From Oehlia diaphana (taxonomy: Eukaryota > Glomeromycota > Glomeromycetes > Glomerales > Glomeraceae): DNA of 55,496 nt. Under the pieces are notes generated by a model. It was not told the DNA's origin, did not search any database, and was given only the letters and a program-made list of their open reading frames with translations. Of this stretch, positions 35,901 to 47,035 are shown one piece after another. How positions within the stretch are numbered: the stretch's first letter is position 1; the number at the start of each line of letters is the position of its first letter. Both the position numbers and the translations under genes were made by a program. The stretch lies in the NCBI GenBank assembly GCA_003833135.1, contig QZLH01000636.1, positions 15,907-71,402 on the forward strand, read 5' to 3'.

Positions 35901-36244
35901 TAATTAGTGTTCCGAAGGGGTCGAGTTGGGTCGGGTTTTGAGGTGTGTTCGAACTCGACTCGAGTGTAAAAGTAACGACTCGGATTCGACTTGACCTGAT
36001 TAAAGTCTGACTCGGATAACCAGGGTTCGATCCGTCAAGTTGTATTTAATATAAAAAAAATTGAAATTTTTAGTTAAAATATAATAATTAGATTCGGTCG
36101 CCGGGTCTAAGTAAAGGTATAACCGACTCGACGGGTCGGGTCAAGTTCATGCGGGTTACGGTCATCAAATCATGCGACCCAATCCGAGCCCTAAATACGA
36201 GTCGAGTCAATAACCTGGGTTTGACCCGACCCTTTCGGAACATT
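35901..36244. mobile_element. Non-autonomous hAT-type element with 8-bp target duplication, 344 bp
   Basis: ACGCAACA occurs directly on both sides (35893-35900 and 36245-36252), an 8-bp target duplication as in hAT elements. The inverted ends share TGTTCCGAA(A/G)GGGTCG. The interior is much GC-richer than its surroundings, with repeated ACTCGACTCG / GGGTCGGGT words in both orientations. The paralogous stretch near 27395-27415 (TTCTTGAAGCAATAATTCCT) appears to be the unoccupied site. No transposase is encoded. Confidence 0.85.
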
Positions 36245-36677
36245 ACGCAACAATTCCTGCCTTAATCTTGCTATTATTATTGTCAAATAATGAAATAAAT
36301 GCGTATATCTGATATTATGTAATAAATTAAGGATTTAGCAGATCTTTTATTTTAATAACGAGAAGAAGTTGTATGCATACATGTATTTTGGTGGCCAGAT
36401 TTTTTTTTTTTCATAAGGATCTGCCGTATAACGCAACTGCATTATTTGTAAACTTCAAAGTTTTGACACGTATGTTTAAACTTACATACCAGTATAATTA
36501 CTTGTCAGTAAACGCTCTAGCTCTATATATTTCAGTCAATAAAAAATTAACTACCTCACGTTACGCACTTGCTACCTAACCGATAGCAGATAGTACATTA
36601 GGTGTCGCTGCGGTATATATCATAAATTCATTTATACAGTTATATAGTCAGTAGTACATTTTTCTAAATATAAGAAA

Positions 36678-38396
36678 TCAATTTCTTGGTTTAATTTCAA
36701 CTAGTAATTCGACACAAGTATTTAAAATACCGTCACTCACAATTTTAATAGGAGAATTCATATCTACTAAATTAATTTCATAATTTCTAAACAATAAAGC
36801 CATAAAACAAACTACTTCAATCATTGCTAACTTTCTTCCTGGACATAGTCTTAGTCCTTCACCAAACACGATATAAGTATACTTTTTTGGTTCAAAATTT
36901 TCATCCATCCATCTATCAGGGTTAAATTTATTAGGTTCTTTCCAATAATTATCGTTATTATGAATAGCTTTAATATCAACTAGAAACGATGTGCCAGCTG
37001 GCCATCGATATCCTGCTATTTCACTAGGTTTATCAGTATATCTTGAAAAGCGCATATTTGGAAGAATGCGAGCTACTTCTTTTACAATTGCTTCACAATA
37101 TTTTAAACTATAATAATCTTCTTTAGTAATTGATCGCATTTTATCACCTTGGAATATACTATCAATTTCTTCTAACATTTTCTTTTTCACATTTGGATTA
37201 TGTGCAATATAGTAGATAACGAATGAAAGCAAATTTGTCGACTATATTTGAAATAAAAAACAAAAGGAATGGTTAATATAATTTCAAGTTAAAGCATATA
37301 GTATTTATGTTAAATTTCGACGATTCTATAAATTTGTAAAATAAAGCATAAATTTTTTATCTAAAAAATTTACTTTGTAAGTCCCACTGAAAAATCCATC
37401 AAGTAAATTGACGCGAATTTCACTGTCAGTCATAAATCTGTTGGCTTCACCAGTTTCGAAATAATTAACATCACGAAATGTATTTTTGATAATCATCGAT
37501 GTCAACATATCATGAGGTAAGGGTTCATCCAATGGTGTAACTTCAATTTCTTTTCTACGTGTCTTGATAATTGTATTCAGTTTTTGATTAATAAAATCCA
37601 TTGTTTGAAATATATCATCTGATATATTTTTTAAAAACGGAACATACCGTCGTAAAAAAGAAGGAATTACGAAAAAAAAAAGATATCCCCTATGAAGTTT
37701 ACGAATTGCTTGAACTAATTTCACAGAACCCTCGACTCTCTTTGGATGATAACCAGATTTTTCATTGCTAATAGTACTAAAATAAGCTGCCATTGTATAA
37801 GATCTTTCCCCAGTTAACAATTTAATAATCACATCATTTTTATAATGACTAAACCATTTAACAAAATCCAATTTATTTTTATTTTCTTTAATAATTTCTT
37901 CTCTAAGATATAACTTATCCCAATAATATTCTAATTCATTGAAAAGTTCGTTGGTCCAAAAAATAACTTCATTAGTAAATTTTGGTGACAAAATAGCTTG
38001 ATTAAAGAAATAACGATTAAATGCCCACGACTTAAAATTATTATTGTATGTTAGTCCTTTTCCTTCAATTCCCAATTCTTCTATTCCTCTGTAATTGGGA
38101 CATCTCATCTCATATTTTGATAAAAGTTCTTCAATATATTCTACTCGACATAAAATTATAGATCGTAAACTACCATTAATCTCGTATATGTCACCATATT
38201 TCTCGTAACAATAATTATAAAACATTTCGATATCTCCTTTAAACCAAAAAACATATGGAAGAACACCAACGAATGGGAAAGGGAAAGGACCAGGTAAAGG
38301 ATTAACACGAGTAAAATATTTGTAATAATAATATGCTATAGATGTCATTAATCCTGTACTTAACAATGATAAAACAAAATTAATAGTTAAAATCAT
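36678..38396 (-). CDS. Cytochrome P450, copy 6 (I-helix Tyr-Lys variant)
   Basis: Exons 37374-38396 and 36678-37241 are joined by a 132-bp phase-0 intron (donor GTAAAT), giving 528 residues, the shortest intact copy; its N-terminus lacks the ENFEI-like segment seen in the others. Anchor, PLPGPFPFP, C-helix WAFNR, ExxR (EVAR, about 396-399) and FNPDRW are present. The haem motif is FGEGLRLCPG with Cys about 474; the second Gly position is Glu, which P450s rarely show. The I-helix is SGTYK-STN, with Tyr-Lys replacing Asp-Thr. Closest to copy 4. Promoter: TATA-like box and TGTGATCGTCAATT at 38517. Substrate unknown. Confidence 0.91.
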
Positions 38397-38516
38397 CTTA
38401 TCGTTTTATTTTATTTCTTTTTTTCTTGTTGCTGAAGAAGCAACTTTAACTTTTTCAGGGAGATTTATACTTTTTTTCGTTGTATTAGTATATCGACGTT
38501 TAAAATAATAAGCATG

Positions 38517-38530
38517 TGTGATCGTCAATT
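38517..38530 (-). promoter_or_regulatory. TGTGATCGTCAATT motif upstream of P450 copy 6
   Basis: About 120 bp before the ATG. Conservation continues further upstream (GCCGATTCGTAATAT, AACTGCATGTGGTAAA), as at the orphan block 25295-25430. Confidence 0.5.
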
Positions 38531-39250
38531 ATATAATGAGGAAATGTATGACAAGCCGATTCGTAATATACAGTATCATAATCTTCCCTCTAATTAAATA
38601 TTACCAACTCAATTAACTGCATGTGGTAAAATTTTGTTATCGATATTTTCAAATTAGTGCGACTCCTGTACGTCATCCCCTAAGGAATGTTTTTCACAAA
38701 TCTGGTAACCTGGAAAGAAGGGTCAATTATTAGTAATTACCAGAGGTATTTTCAGCTATTTAGGTAGTTTTGCTTGTAGTGTTATAAAACTCGTTCATAA
38801 GGAAATTACTTATATAATTGAGAATTTCTGCAAGAATTCCTTAGGCGGAGTTATCCAGAAAAATTTAGGATTTTCCAGATTTGTGAAAGCCGATGATTTC
38901 CTTGGGGACTTGAAAACAGCGATAAATGGAATTTTTTTCATTAATTGCTAGACTCTTGAATTTTATTACGTTAGCAGCTCAACAAGGAATCGTCGACATA
39001 ATCAATATCAGATATTAAAATAACATTAAATTTCGTGGATAATAAAAAATACGAATCTGTATACATATAGATATCTTGAAGCCATATTTTTTAATTATAC
39101 AAGGATTCTACCGTATAAAGCGACTTGAGTAATTTGTGAATTGACGTGTGAGCATGTTGAAAACTTACATAATAAAGGCAGTATTGTAACCAAGAGGGCA
39201 GCTTCTTGACAGATTCAGCTGTATCATGATATCCAGTTAGACAATATAAT
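38531..39250. other. Intergenic sequence between copy 6 and the Mutator-like element
   Basis: No gene is supported. It holds the outer promoter region of copy 6, the MITE at 38677-38907, and from about 39060 a stretch resembling the 3' flanks of other P450 copies (CTTGAAGCCATATTTT, TTCTTGACAGATTCAGCTGT). Confidence 0.5.
38677..38907. mobile_element. MITE with CCCCTAAGGAAT inverted repeats, 231 bp
   Basis: CCCCTAAGGAATG, TTTTTCACAAATCTGG on the left is inverted as CCAGATTTGTGAAAGC, ATTTCCTTGGGG on the right, with imperfect pairing over about 40 bp. No coding sequence and no certain target duplication. Confidence 0.65.
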
Positions 39251-39447
39251 CAAAAGACGGACTTACTTTTATTCACCAAATTGTATAACTGATCGCAACA
39301 CCTTTTTAAATTCAGAATTTTATCACGAGATAAAGAATATACCTTTTTTTTTGATGCTTTTTTTTTGATTCAGCACGTGTACTTTTTTTGAATTCGTTTT
39401 TTGATTCAGTTAATGTACTTTAACCAATAATTCAGAATTTTGTACGA
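39251..39447 (+). repeat. Left terminal inverted repeat of the MULE
   Basis: Pairs with 42400-42580 in the opposite orientation; contains several TTTTTTTGATTC words at irregular intervals of about 25 bp. Confidence 0.8.
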
Positions 39448-40743
39448 CAAAAGACGAAATAATATGCTGCAAGCCGAATTATTTATTTCTAAAATTCTTT
39501 ATTAATTAATAATATTTTGATTTTTTATTATGTATATATCCACTAAAAACACTAGTATCTAATCCTTCCCTTTCGTCTTTTCCTTCCCCTTTCATTTTCC
39601 CTTCCTTAGTTTTTTATCTTTTTTCTCGCACTTTTATTCCACCTCATTTTCTTGGAAGTACTGTAAGTTTATTTCGAAACTTACATACAGTGGCTCACTA
39701 AAGTAACGCATTATTATTTATTATAATTGCCATGCAGTTTTCAGAGAAATATTGCCATCAATATTTTCTAATATTGCTATCTCAGGAGCAAAAATTTCCT
39801 AAATTTAATTACATGATTTCAATGGAAAAAAATTAGAATACGAGAAGTTAAAAACAAATCAATTAAGATGTTTGTAATTGAGATAGTAGCTCTGCGTAAT
39901 GGAAATAACAGAAATTTATCCAATCTGATTCTGAAATAATTCCTAAATATTTTAATTCGAATAATGTATTATATGATTCCAATTACCTTGATTTTTATTT
40001 AATTGATCATACTTATTTCATCCTATAAGGCATTGGATTAGGTAAAATTTTCGTCACAAAAAGAACAAATATCTGTGATAATAAAGAATAATACAGTAAT
40101 TAATCATATCAGATATTGAATTTAATAAATTTATTAGTTTAGAATTATTTTAATATATACGTAGTTTAGAATTATCTTAATATATACGTACTTTGATTAA
40201 ATCTTCACTTTCCTTTCTAATGAAAATTCTAACTCATCAAATTTAAATTCATTAAAATTATTATATTCGATAAGTCTAGGCTTTTTAGACTTGGCAAAAT
40301 AGGTCGAGCATTATCAAAAACATTTGATAATTGTTGTGTTTTTTTTATTTTAAAAAATCAAAGAACTTATTATTAAATAATTATTTATTATTTATAATAC
40401 TGTACATTATTTTTTTCGTATATTCCATCTAATCTTTTGGGTCTGCCTTTTATGTAGAGAATGGTATCACAATATCTAATGATGGTACATTTGATGACGG
40501 TGATCGTGTTGTATTTGATGGTAATGGTGATCGTGTATTTGATGGTATTGTAATTGTATTGTATTTGATAGTAGTGGTAAACGTATTACATTTGATGGTG
40601 ATGGTGATGGTGATGGTGATGGTATTGATGGCATGTCATTTGATTGAGGTATATTACTTAATGTACGAGTATTTGATCATTAGGTCGAAAAGGTTCATTT
40701 AAATGATTTGTAGAACGTTCATTTGAATTAAAGATGAAATTTC
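39448..40743. other. Non-coding left part of the MULE
   Basis: No coding sequence is supported. A Tc1/mariner-like end, CAGTGGCTCACTAAAGTAACG, lies at about 39688 with no partner found. A GGTGAT/GTATTTGATGG microsatellite covers about 40495-40640. Confidence 0.45.
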
Positions 40744-42080
40744 CTAATATATAAATATGAAATAATTAAGTATAGTATATAAATTACAAACATCATGGAA
40801 TGATCCATTCCAAGTATAATCTAAACATGATTCTCCTGTTATTATATTAACAGCAATAATAAGTTGATCGTATTCCACATTTCCACCAGCTTCTTGAATT
40901 GCTTTTTCAGCCAATTTATTTATCATGCTTATTCACGGACATCACGTCATCAAGTGTAAAAGTATATAATCCTTCGGACTAAAGGAAAAATCATACGAAA
41001 TATCATCTGATTGACATCGTCCGCAATTGGATTTCTAATGAATAAATTATATTTAATCTCGGTATTATTCTTAGAATTAATTAATTTATCAAATATTAAT
41101 TAGGTCTATTTACCTGAATTGTTTTGAAATTTGTCATTCTTAAAATTGTTGCTTAGTGTTTGCATAATATGAAACCAACACAAAATAGCACCACACGTTC
41201 AAACCTTCTATTCCAATTTTTAATGGTCTATGTTTGTAATCATAAAGTATGGATTCACAAATTATTTTGTGAACATGGACAAACTCAAATCTTCTTAATA
41301 CCAATGATTATTATTATTGCATGGAATATTTCATTTTACTACTAAAATACCGTAACCATACGTATTGTCATATGATTTTCTTTATTGCTTAAAGTTAAAA
41401 AAAAAAGAGAAAAATCAGCACGATATTTTGAATATAAAGATATAATAAATCAATAATAAATCAATAGAATAATTACCAAATGCCACAACTAGCAGCCTAG
41501 CATTATTTTCAACAATTATTGATAATACAGGTGCTCGATCTATGCTAAGGTCATATTTACCATCTAATCCAATGCAAATTTTACCAAAATCTCTTCCATT
41601 GCATAGCCAAAATTCATCAGATACCGTTAATTGATAATACTTTGCTGGAGAATTTTCAGGTTCATCTGGATTTTCTATTTGATAATATTATACAAACCCG
41701 TTTGGCTTTAATATATTTCAACCATATGCAAAATTGGTCATGCCAAGGTCACCATTATCTTTTAAACGTTTATCATCTCGAGTAATTAAGCTTGTCATTA
41801 GAGCATACTAGAGCATAATTTTTTGTTGATTATTAAGGGCTTCTCCGATTTTTTCTTCTGATGCTCCATTTAAAGGAGCAAGGATTTTACCTTTTGCGGT
41901 ATGATGATCAACACGATGTCCTTAAAAACCATATCCCTTATTTGATAGTCCAAATTATTACGTGTAACTTCGTGTTTGTTAATCGGAAAATTATGCGGAA
42001 CGTAGCCTTGGATTGTTATCTTTAAAGGAGTGGTCCATGAAAGTTGCCACCCTAAAATTACCCTAACTTTGCATAAATGC
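40744..42080 (-). pseudogene. Mutator-like transposase pseudogene
   Basis: Minus-strand pieces in different frames match the MULE transposase design. A DEFWLCNGRDFGKI-type stretch is followed by GLDGKYDLS (about 41540-41580), which resembles the first catalytic Asp block, then LLVVAFG. Next comes CWFHIMQT (about 41150-41190), the conserved C-x-x-H region after the second Asp. A C-terminal piece is at 40744-40926. In-frame stops and frameshifts separate the pieces, and the second Asp block appears lost (FMIT). The residue MHLCKVRV frame at 41870-42082 is part of the same broken gene. It cannot make a working transposase. Confidence 0.72.
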
Positions 42081-42399
42081 ATATCATTAACATTTTTTAA
42101 ATTCCCTTTATAAGATCTGTTTTGACAATTTTGGAATTAATAATCATCTATTCTATTCGTTGATTTTACACGTTTAACTTCTATAAATCACTCTTTAATA
42201 AGCTGTGTAGTTATTTTGACGACTTTGGTGTTTTTTAAACGGCATACCTTATACCACTATACTGTACGACCAAAACCATCAGTATGTATAACCAGTATAT
42301 AACATGTTCTCTAGTTATTTTCATTTATTATGATACGTGTTTTTATTACAACAAAAAAAAAATTTTCTCAAGATAGATTTCCTTTTATTGACCTTTTAA

Positions 42400-42580
42400 C
42401 GTACAAAAAAGCCTGAATTATTAGTTGTACAGGTTACACGAATCAAAAAAAAGTACGTAATTGAATCAAAAAAAGTTCATTTAACGAATCAAAAAAGGTA
42501 TTATATTCTTTATCTATGATAAACTACTTAATCAAAAAAGAAGTAGCGATCAGTTACACAATTTGGTGAATCGCCTTTTG
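42400..42580 (-). repeat. Right terminal inverted repeat of the MULE
   Basis: Inverted copy of 39251-39447, with GCGATCAGTTACACAATTTG near its outer end and repeated GAATCAAAAAA words. Confidence 0.8.
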
Positions 42581-42614
42581 AATCATAAAACGATATATTT
42601 GCTCTAGTTTGTCA

Positions 42615-42727
42615 CCCAATAAAAAAAATTTATTCCGTAAATGTATCATATGCACGGAATTTAGTAGATAATTACAGTAGTTACTTCAGTAAATGTATCA
42701 TTTTTCACGGATAAAATTTTTACAGGG
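42615..42727. mobile_element. MITE of the CCCTgtAAAAA family, 113 bp
   Basis: Ends CCCAATAAAAAAAATTTATT and CGGATAAAATTTTTACAGGG are inverted repeats. TCA flanks both sides (42612-42614 and 42728-42730), a 3-bp target duplication. AATGTATCAT occurs twice inside. Confidence 0.8.
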
Positions 42728-42963
42728 TCAATTAATGTAGATGGTTGGTTATATTTGTTTCGTTACGTAAGTTATGTACATTTAAATTTTGCGAAACCTT
42801 AAGCTAAACAAACAAGTCAAAAATAAATTTAACCTTAAATAATTTATATTTTAGTTCTGCCAGCATTGAATAAATCACAGGTAAAAATTACGTGTAACAT
42901 CGTGATCGTTGCGCGCGGTATATATAGTATTGTCTGTTATATACTGTACAAATAATCTTTTAC

Positions 42964-44300
42964 CTAATAATAAATAATATAATTCCTTGGTTTAATTTCA
43001 ACTAATAATTTGACACAAGAAACTAAAATACCGTTACAGGTAGTTTTAATTGAAGAATTCATACTTACTAAATTAATTTCATATTTTCTAAACAATAAAG
43101 CCATCAAACAAACTAATTCAACCATTGCACTGCTAACTTCTTCCCGGGCATAATCATAATCCTCCGCCAAATATGATTAAGAATTCTTCTTTGGCTCAAA
43201 ATTTTCATCCATCCATCTATCAGTGTTGAATTTATTTATTAGGTTTCATTTTTATTATGAATAGCTTTAACATGAATGCCTGTTATTTCATCGGATTTAT
43301 TATCTACACATCTTACGAATGAGTGTACTATTGGAAAAACGCGAGTTACTTCTTTTACAATTACTTTACAATAATTAAACTATAAAAATTATCTTTTGTG
43401 ATTGGTCGTATTTTCTCACCTTGAAATATATTATCAATTTCTTCTGACATTTTCTTTTTCACATTTGAATAATGTGCAATATAATAAACAATGAATGAAA
43501 GCACGTTTTTAGGCTATATTTAATTTCAAGTTTAAGCATATTACATTTACGTTAAATTTCAATGATTAAAATTGTAAAATAAAGATATTTCTAAAAAAAA
43601 AATTACTTACTTTATAAGTTCCACTAAGAATTCACAATTACTACCGATTGATAATTAGTTTTTTCATCACTAAATAACTAAATTAGCTGCCATTAAATAA
43701 GATCTTTCACCAGTTAACAATTTAATCATCATTATCATTTGTGTAATGATTAAACCATCCAGATATACCCAATTTATTTTTGTTTTCTTTAATACAGTAA
43801 TTACCTCTTTAAGAAATAACTTATTCCTATAGCCTTCTAATTCATCGAAAAGTTTGTTTGTTCAATCAATAGCTTCATCAGTAATTTGATAACAAAATGG
43901 CTCGATTTATTAAATATCCACGATCTAAAATTATTATTGAATAATATTATCCTTTGCGATCGGATAATCCCATCCAATAATGTATTTTTTCGCAAGAGAT
44001 AAAAAATTATCAAGATATTCTCCTCGACATGAAACTATAGAACGTTTACTATCATAAATCTATATAATTCTCGTAACAATAACTGATAATTATAAAACAT
44101 TCGGATATCTTCCATTAAATCACTAATAAATTTGAGGCAAATTACCAATTAATAGAATAAGAATGGTCCGGATAAAGGGCGAGTAAAACACGTGTAATAA
44201 TAATTTGCCACATAGGCTGTTAAGGCTGTTAATATGGTACTTAAAAATAAAAATAAAAAAATCGCCCAATTTCAAAATTCTCAAAATCTTTCAAAGTCAT
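42964..44300 (-). pseudogene. Cytochrome P450 pseudogene B (full-length, decayed)
   Basis: Both exons can be followed. Exon 2 (about 42964-43515) still contains a recognisable but frameshifted haem region and the KPRN tail, and exon 1 runs back to ATG at 44300. Numerous indels and stops interrupt both, and part of exon 1 before the I-helix is deleted near 43625-43650. At the intron junction the sequence reads GTYK, so it belonged to the Tyr-Lys group. A GATCGTCAATT promoter motif survives at about 44460. Confidence 0.9.
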
Positions 44301-45144
44301 TCTATAGTTTCTTATTTAACGTCTCCTTATTTTTTTGTTGCATTTAATAATCTGCAATCTATTTTGCATACATGATCACTCTGACATTTGAAAATAACAA
44401 GTGTCAACATCATGCTATCTTCACGATTAAACTTTCTAAATTTTATTTCAAAATTGTATGATCGTCAATTAGATAATAAGGGTGACGCACAGTATGACAT
44501 CATTTAACAGCATGTGGTTAATTTTGGCAGATCTTTTTTTAATATCAAAGAAATCGTCATGTTTCGCAGTATAACCTGAGTAATAAAAAACTATAAAGCT
44601 GTATAGATATATATATATATATATATATCTTGATGTACTATAATTTTAATTGTATTTTATTTAACATGAAGATGCTATTTGAAAGTTTTCTTTCTACAAT
44701 AAATTAATAAAACTAAAAAAAGAAATTAAAAATGATTTATTCTTTTGCCGAGAAGTAAATCATTTAAGCGTAGACGTAATTGAAGAGCAAGATGTTCATG
44801 CTTTTCAAATAAGGATCTACTACCGAAGTATTTTGTAAATTTCAGAATTTGACACGTGAGTATGTTTAAAACTTACATCATAAGATCGTCGGAAGATGAA
44901 GTGTTATTATATATAAATGAGCTGTGGTTTCTATGAAGTCTCTTTGCAGATTCAACTGGATCATGTCCGGTTTGTCAATTAATGTGATTTATTATATAAA
45001 TAATTTTAAATTATTCGCCAATAATCATAAAACGTAAAATATCTCTATGGATGGCGACATAATATGCACCCTATTATATAAATATGCCGTATATTTATAA
45101 TAAATCACATAAAATTTACAAATCGTAAATAAGACTATAATACA
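44301..45144. other. Intergenic sequence upstream of P450 pseudogene B
   Basis: Holds TGTATGATCGTCAATTAG at 44455-44472, CATGTGGTTAATTTTGGCAG, and an AT microsatellite at about 44607-44628. No gene is supported. Confidence 0.5.
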
Positions 45145-46523
45145 AGAAATTTCTGGTTTAATTTCAACTAATAATTCGACACAAATAATTAGAGAATTCA
45201 TATCTACTAAATTAATTTCATATTTCCTAAGAATATAAATTCATCAAACAAACTAATACAATCATCGCCAACTTTCTTCCTGGACATAATCTTAATCCTT
45301 CACTAAACATGATAAAAGAATTCTTCTTCGGCTCAAAATTTTCATCCATCCTTCCATCAGGATTAAATTTATAAGGTTCTTCCCAATAATAATCATCATT
45401 ATGAATAGCTTTAACATTAATGTGTCAGCTGTCCATTGATATCCGTTCACTAGGTTTATCAATATATCTTGCAGACGAAGTTACAGTTGAAAAGACACGA
45501 GCTACTTCTTTTACAATTTCTTTACGATTAGATAATAAACAAGAACTTTATTTTAAATAATATAGTAAACTATAAAATTCATCTTTAGTAATTGGTCAAA
45601 TTTTATATACTATAACATTCCCTTTTTTCACATCTGGATAATGTGCAATATAATAGATAATGAATGAACATTTATTATTTGAGATAAAGAAAAGGAATTG
45701 GTTATTATGATTAAAGTTAAAGCAGATTACATTTACGTTAAATTTCGATGATTATTATTGTAAAATAAATCTAAAATTAAGATATTTCTAATAAAATTCA
45801 TTTACTTTATATAAGTTCCATTAATAATATCAAATAAATTAACGCGAATTTTGGTATCAGTCAAAAATCTATGTACGAAATGTTCATCCAACCCTATAAA
45901 AAATTTTTATCCGAATATTTCCATTATTTCTCCGTGTCATCCGTAAAAATTCCATGAAAATGATACATTCACGGATATCTGTGTTAGCGAGATGAAAATT
46001 TCCATGATTTAAGGCTATTAATTCCATGATAATGATACATTCACGGAAAAAACATGGAAAGATAAAACACGGATCAGATTTTTTATAGGGCAATGGTGTA
46101 TTACAATTTCTTGTCTATGACTCTTAATATTTGCACCCAGTTTTTGGTTAATAAATTCCAAGTATCTGCTTCATTTAAAAAAACGGAACATAATTTTATA
46201 GATAAATTCCATAGGAATATTACGGAGAACTTGAAATAATTTCATAGAATCTTCGATTCTTGTTGATGGACGATAACTACGACCAAATATCCACAATTTG
46301 GGAAGTCTCATCCAATGTGTACCTATTCAAAATATTTTACTCGACATAAAACTATAGCTTATAAATCTCACGTATGTCAATAATAATTATAAACCATTTC
46401 AGTATCTCCAATAAATATGAATGGGAAGATCGCAAGACCGGAATTAATAGTGTCCCATATATCAATATTGTATTTAAAATAAAACATCAATTATTTAAAT
46501 TCTCAAGTGATTTTAAAAGTCAT
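45145..46523 (-). pseudogene. Cytochrome P450 pseudogene C (decayed, MITE-interrupted)
   Basis: P450 exon 2 sequence (about 45145-45665, with a diverged haem region where GGG has become GE-like SLVKD context) and exon 1 pieces (about 45800-46523) are present with large deletions, frameshifts and stops. A 199-bp MITE (45892-46090) is inserted in exon 1. The junction reads GTY-I-K, a degraded Tyr-Lys signature. The gene had the same promoter layout, with a TATA-like AAAATATAAATATCCCT near 46590-46606. Confidence 0.88.
45892..46090. mobile_element. MITE of the CCCTgtAAAAA family, 199 bp, inside a P450 pseudogene
   Basis: Inverted ends CCCTATAAAAAATTTTTATCCG-type and CGGATCAGATTTTTTATAGGG. CAA flanks both sides (45889-45891 and 46091-46093). 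The intact P450s read CATCCAATGGTG at this point, which gives the empty site and proves a 3-bp duplication. Inside, TTCCATGA(A/T)AATGATACATT is repeated. Confidence 0.92.
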
Positions 46524-47035
46524 CTCTTTTTTTTTTATTTCTTTTTTATTTCTCTTGTTTGACAGCTCCTTCAGCTTTAACAATTTTCAGGGATATTTAT
46601 ATTTTTAGTAATCTGCAAAATTATTTACATATGATCATTAAAAACTCTGACGATCGCACATCTCAAGATTGTCGTACAATTTGAATTTTATGACCGTAAT
46701 CGTCGTATAACGAACTATATTTAAATTTTCATACAAAAATTGAACATCATTAAAAAAAATCAGCATAATATATTATATAAAATAATAAATAAAAAATCTA
46801 TCAAAATTAGAATAATAAGTCTATCATTATTAATTTTATGGTCGGAACCGTAGTATAAATAGTTATTTCATGGAGTCATCTGTGGAATATCAAGATTTTC
46901 ACGGCACAGCCGTGAAAAAATCCACAATTCCTCGTGAAATTACTATTACATATACGTTGCCAATTTATTTACATAGTAATAAAAAAATATTTAATAAAAA
47001 GAGATGATACAATATATCTTTTAAATATAAGAAAT
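46524..47035. other. Intergenic sequence between pseudogene C and P450 copy 7
   Basis: Contains the TATA-like box of pseudogene C, a GACGATCGCACATCT stretch near 46649 that resembles the array's promoter motif in reverse, and a palindromic element at about 46839-46951. Confidence 0.45.
46839..46951. mobile_element. Small palindromic element (second of its kind)
   Basis: TAGTTATTTCATGGAG on the left is inverted as CGTGAAATTACTATTACA on the right; the centre is TTTTCACGGCACAGCCGTGAAAA, a perfect hairpin. It matches 34805-34905 in design. Confidence 0.6.

Larger units (their letters stand above)
34416..36677. other. Intergenic sequence between P450 copies 5 and 6
   Basis: No gene is supported. 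About 34490-34640 matches the left end and flank of the TTCCGAAT foldback family, without a matching right end. Three further mobile elements are listed separately. The part after 36290 resembles the 3' flanks of other array members (GCATAC, TTGGTGGCCAGAT, AAGGATCTGCCGTATA). Confidence 0.5.
39251..42580. mobile_element. Mutator-like element (MULE), 3.3 kb, inactive
   Basis: Long terminal inverted repeats (about 39251-39447 and 42400-42580) flank a degenerate transposase. The arms share CAAAAG(A/G)CG, ATTCACCAAATTGT, TAACTGATCGC, GATAAAGAATATA and a series of TTTTTTGATTC words, ending with AATAATTCAG and TTTTGTACG. Long terminal repeats of about 200 bp and the DDE remnants inside fit the Mutator superfamily. 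The left arm has about 10 extra bases. No clear 9-bp target duplication could be found. Confidence 0.75.

Noticed and set aside
39688..39720. Tc1/mariner-like end CAGTGGCTCACTAAAGTAACG as a complete element
   Set aside because: No inverted partner was found within the next kilobase, so only a possible solo end is noted.
41160..41345. 61-codon plus-strand frame within the Mutator-like element
   Set aside because: It is antisense to the CWFHIMQT block of the transposase remnant.
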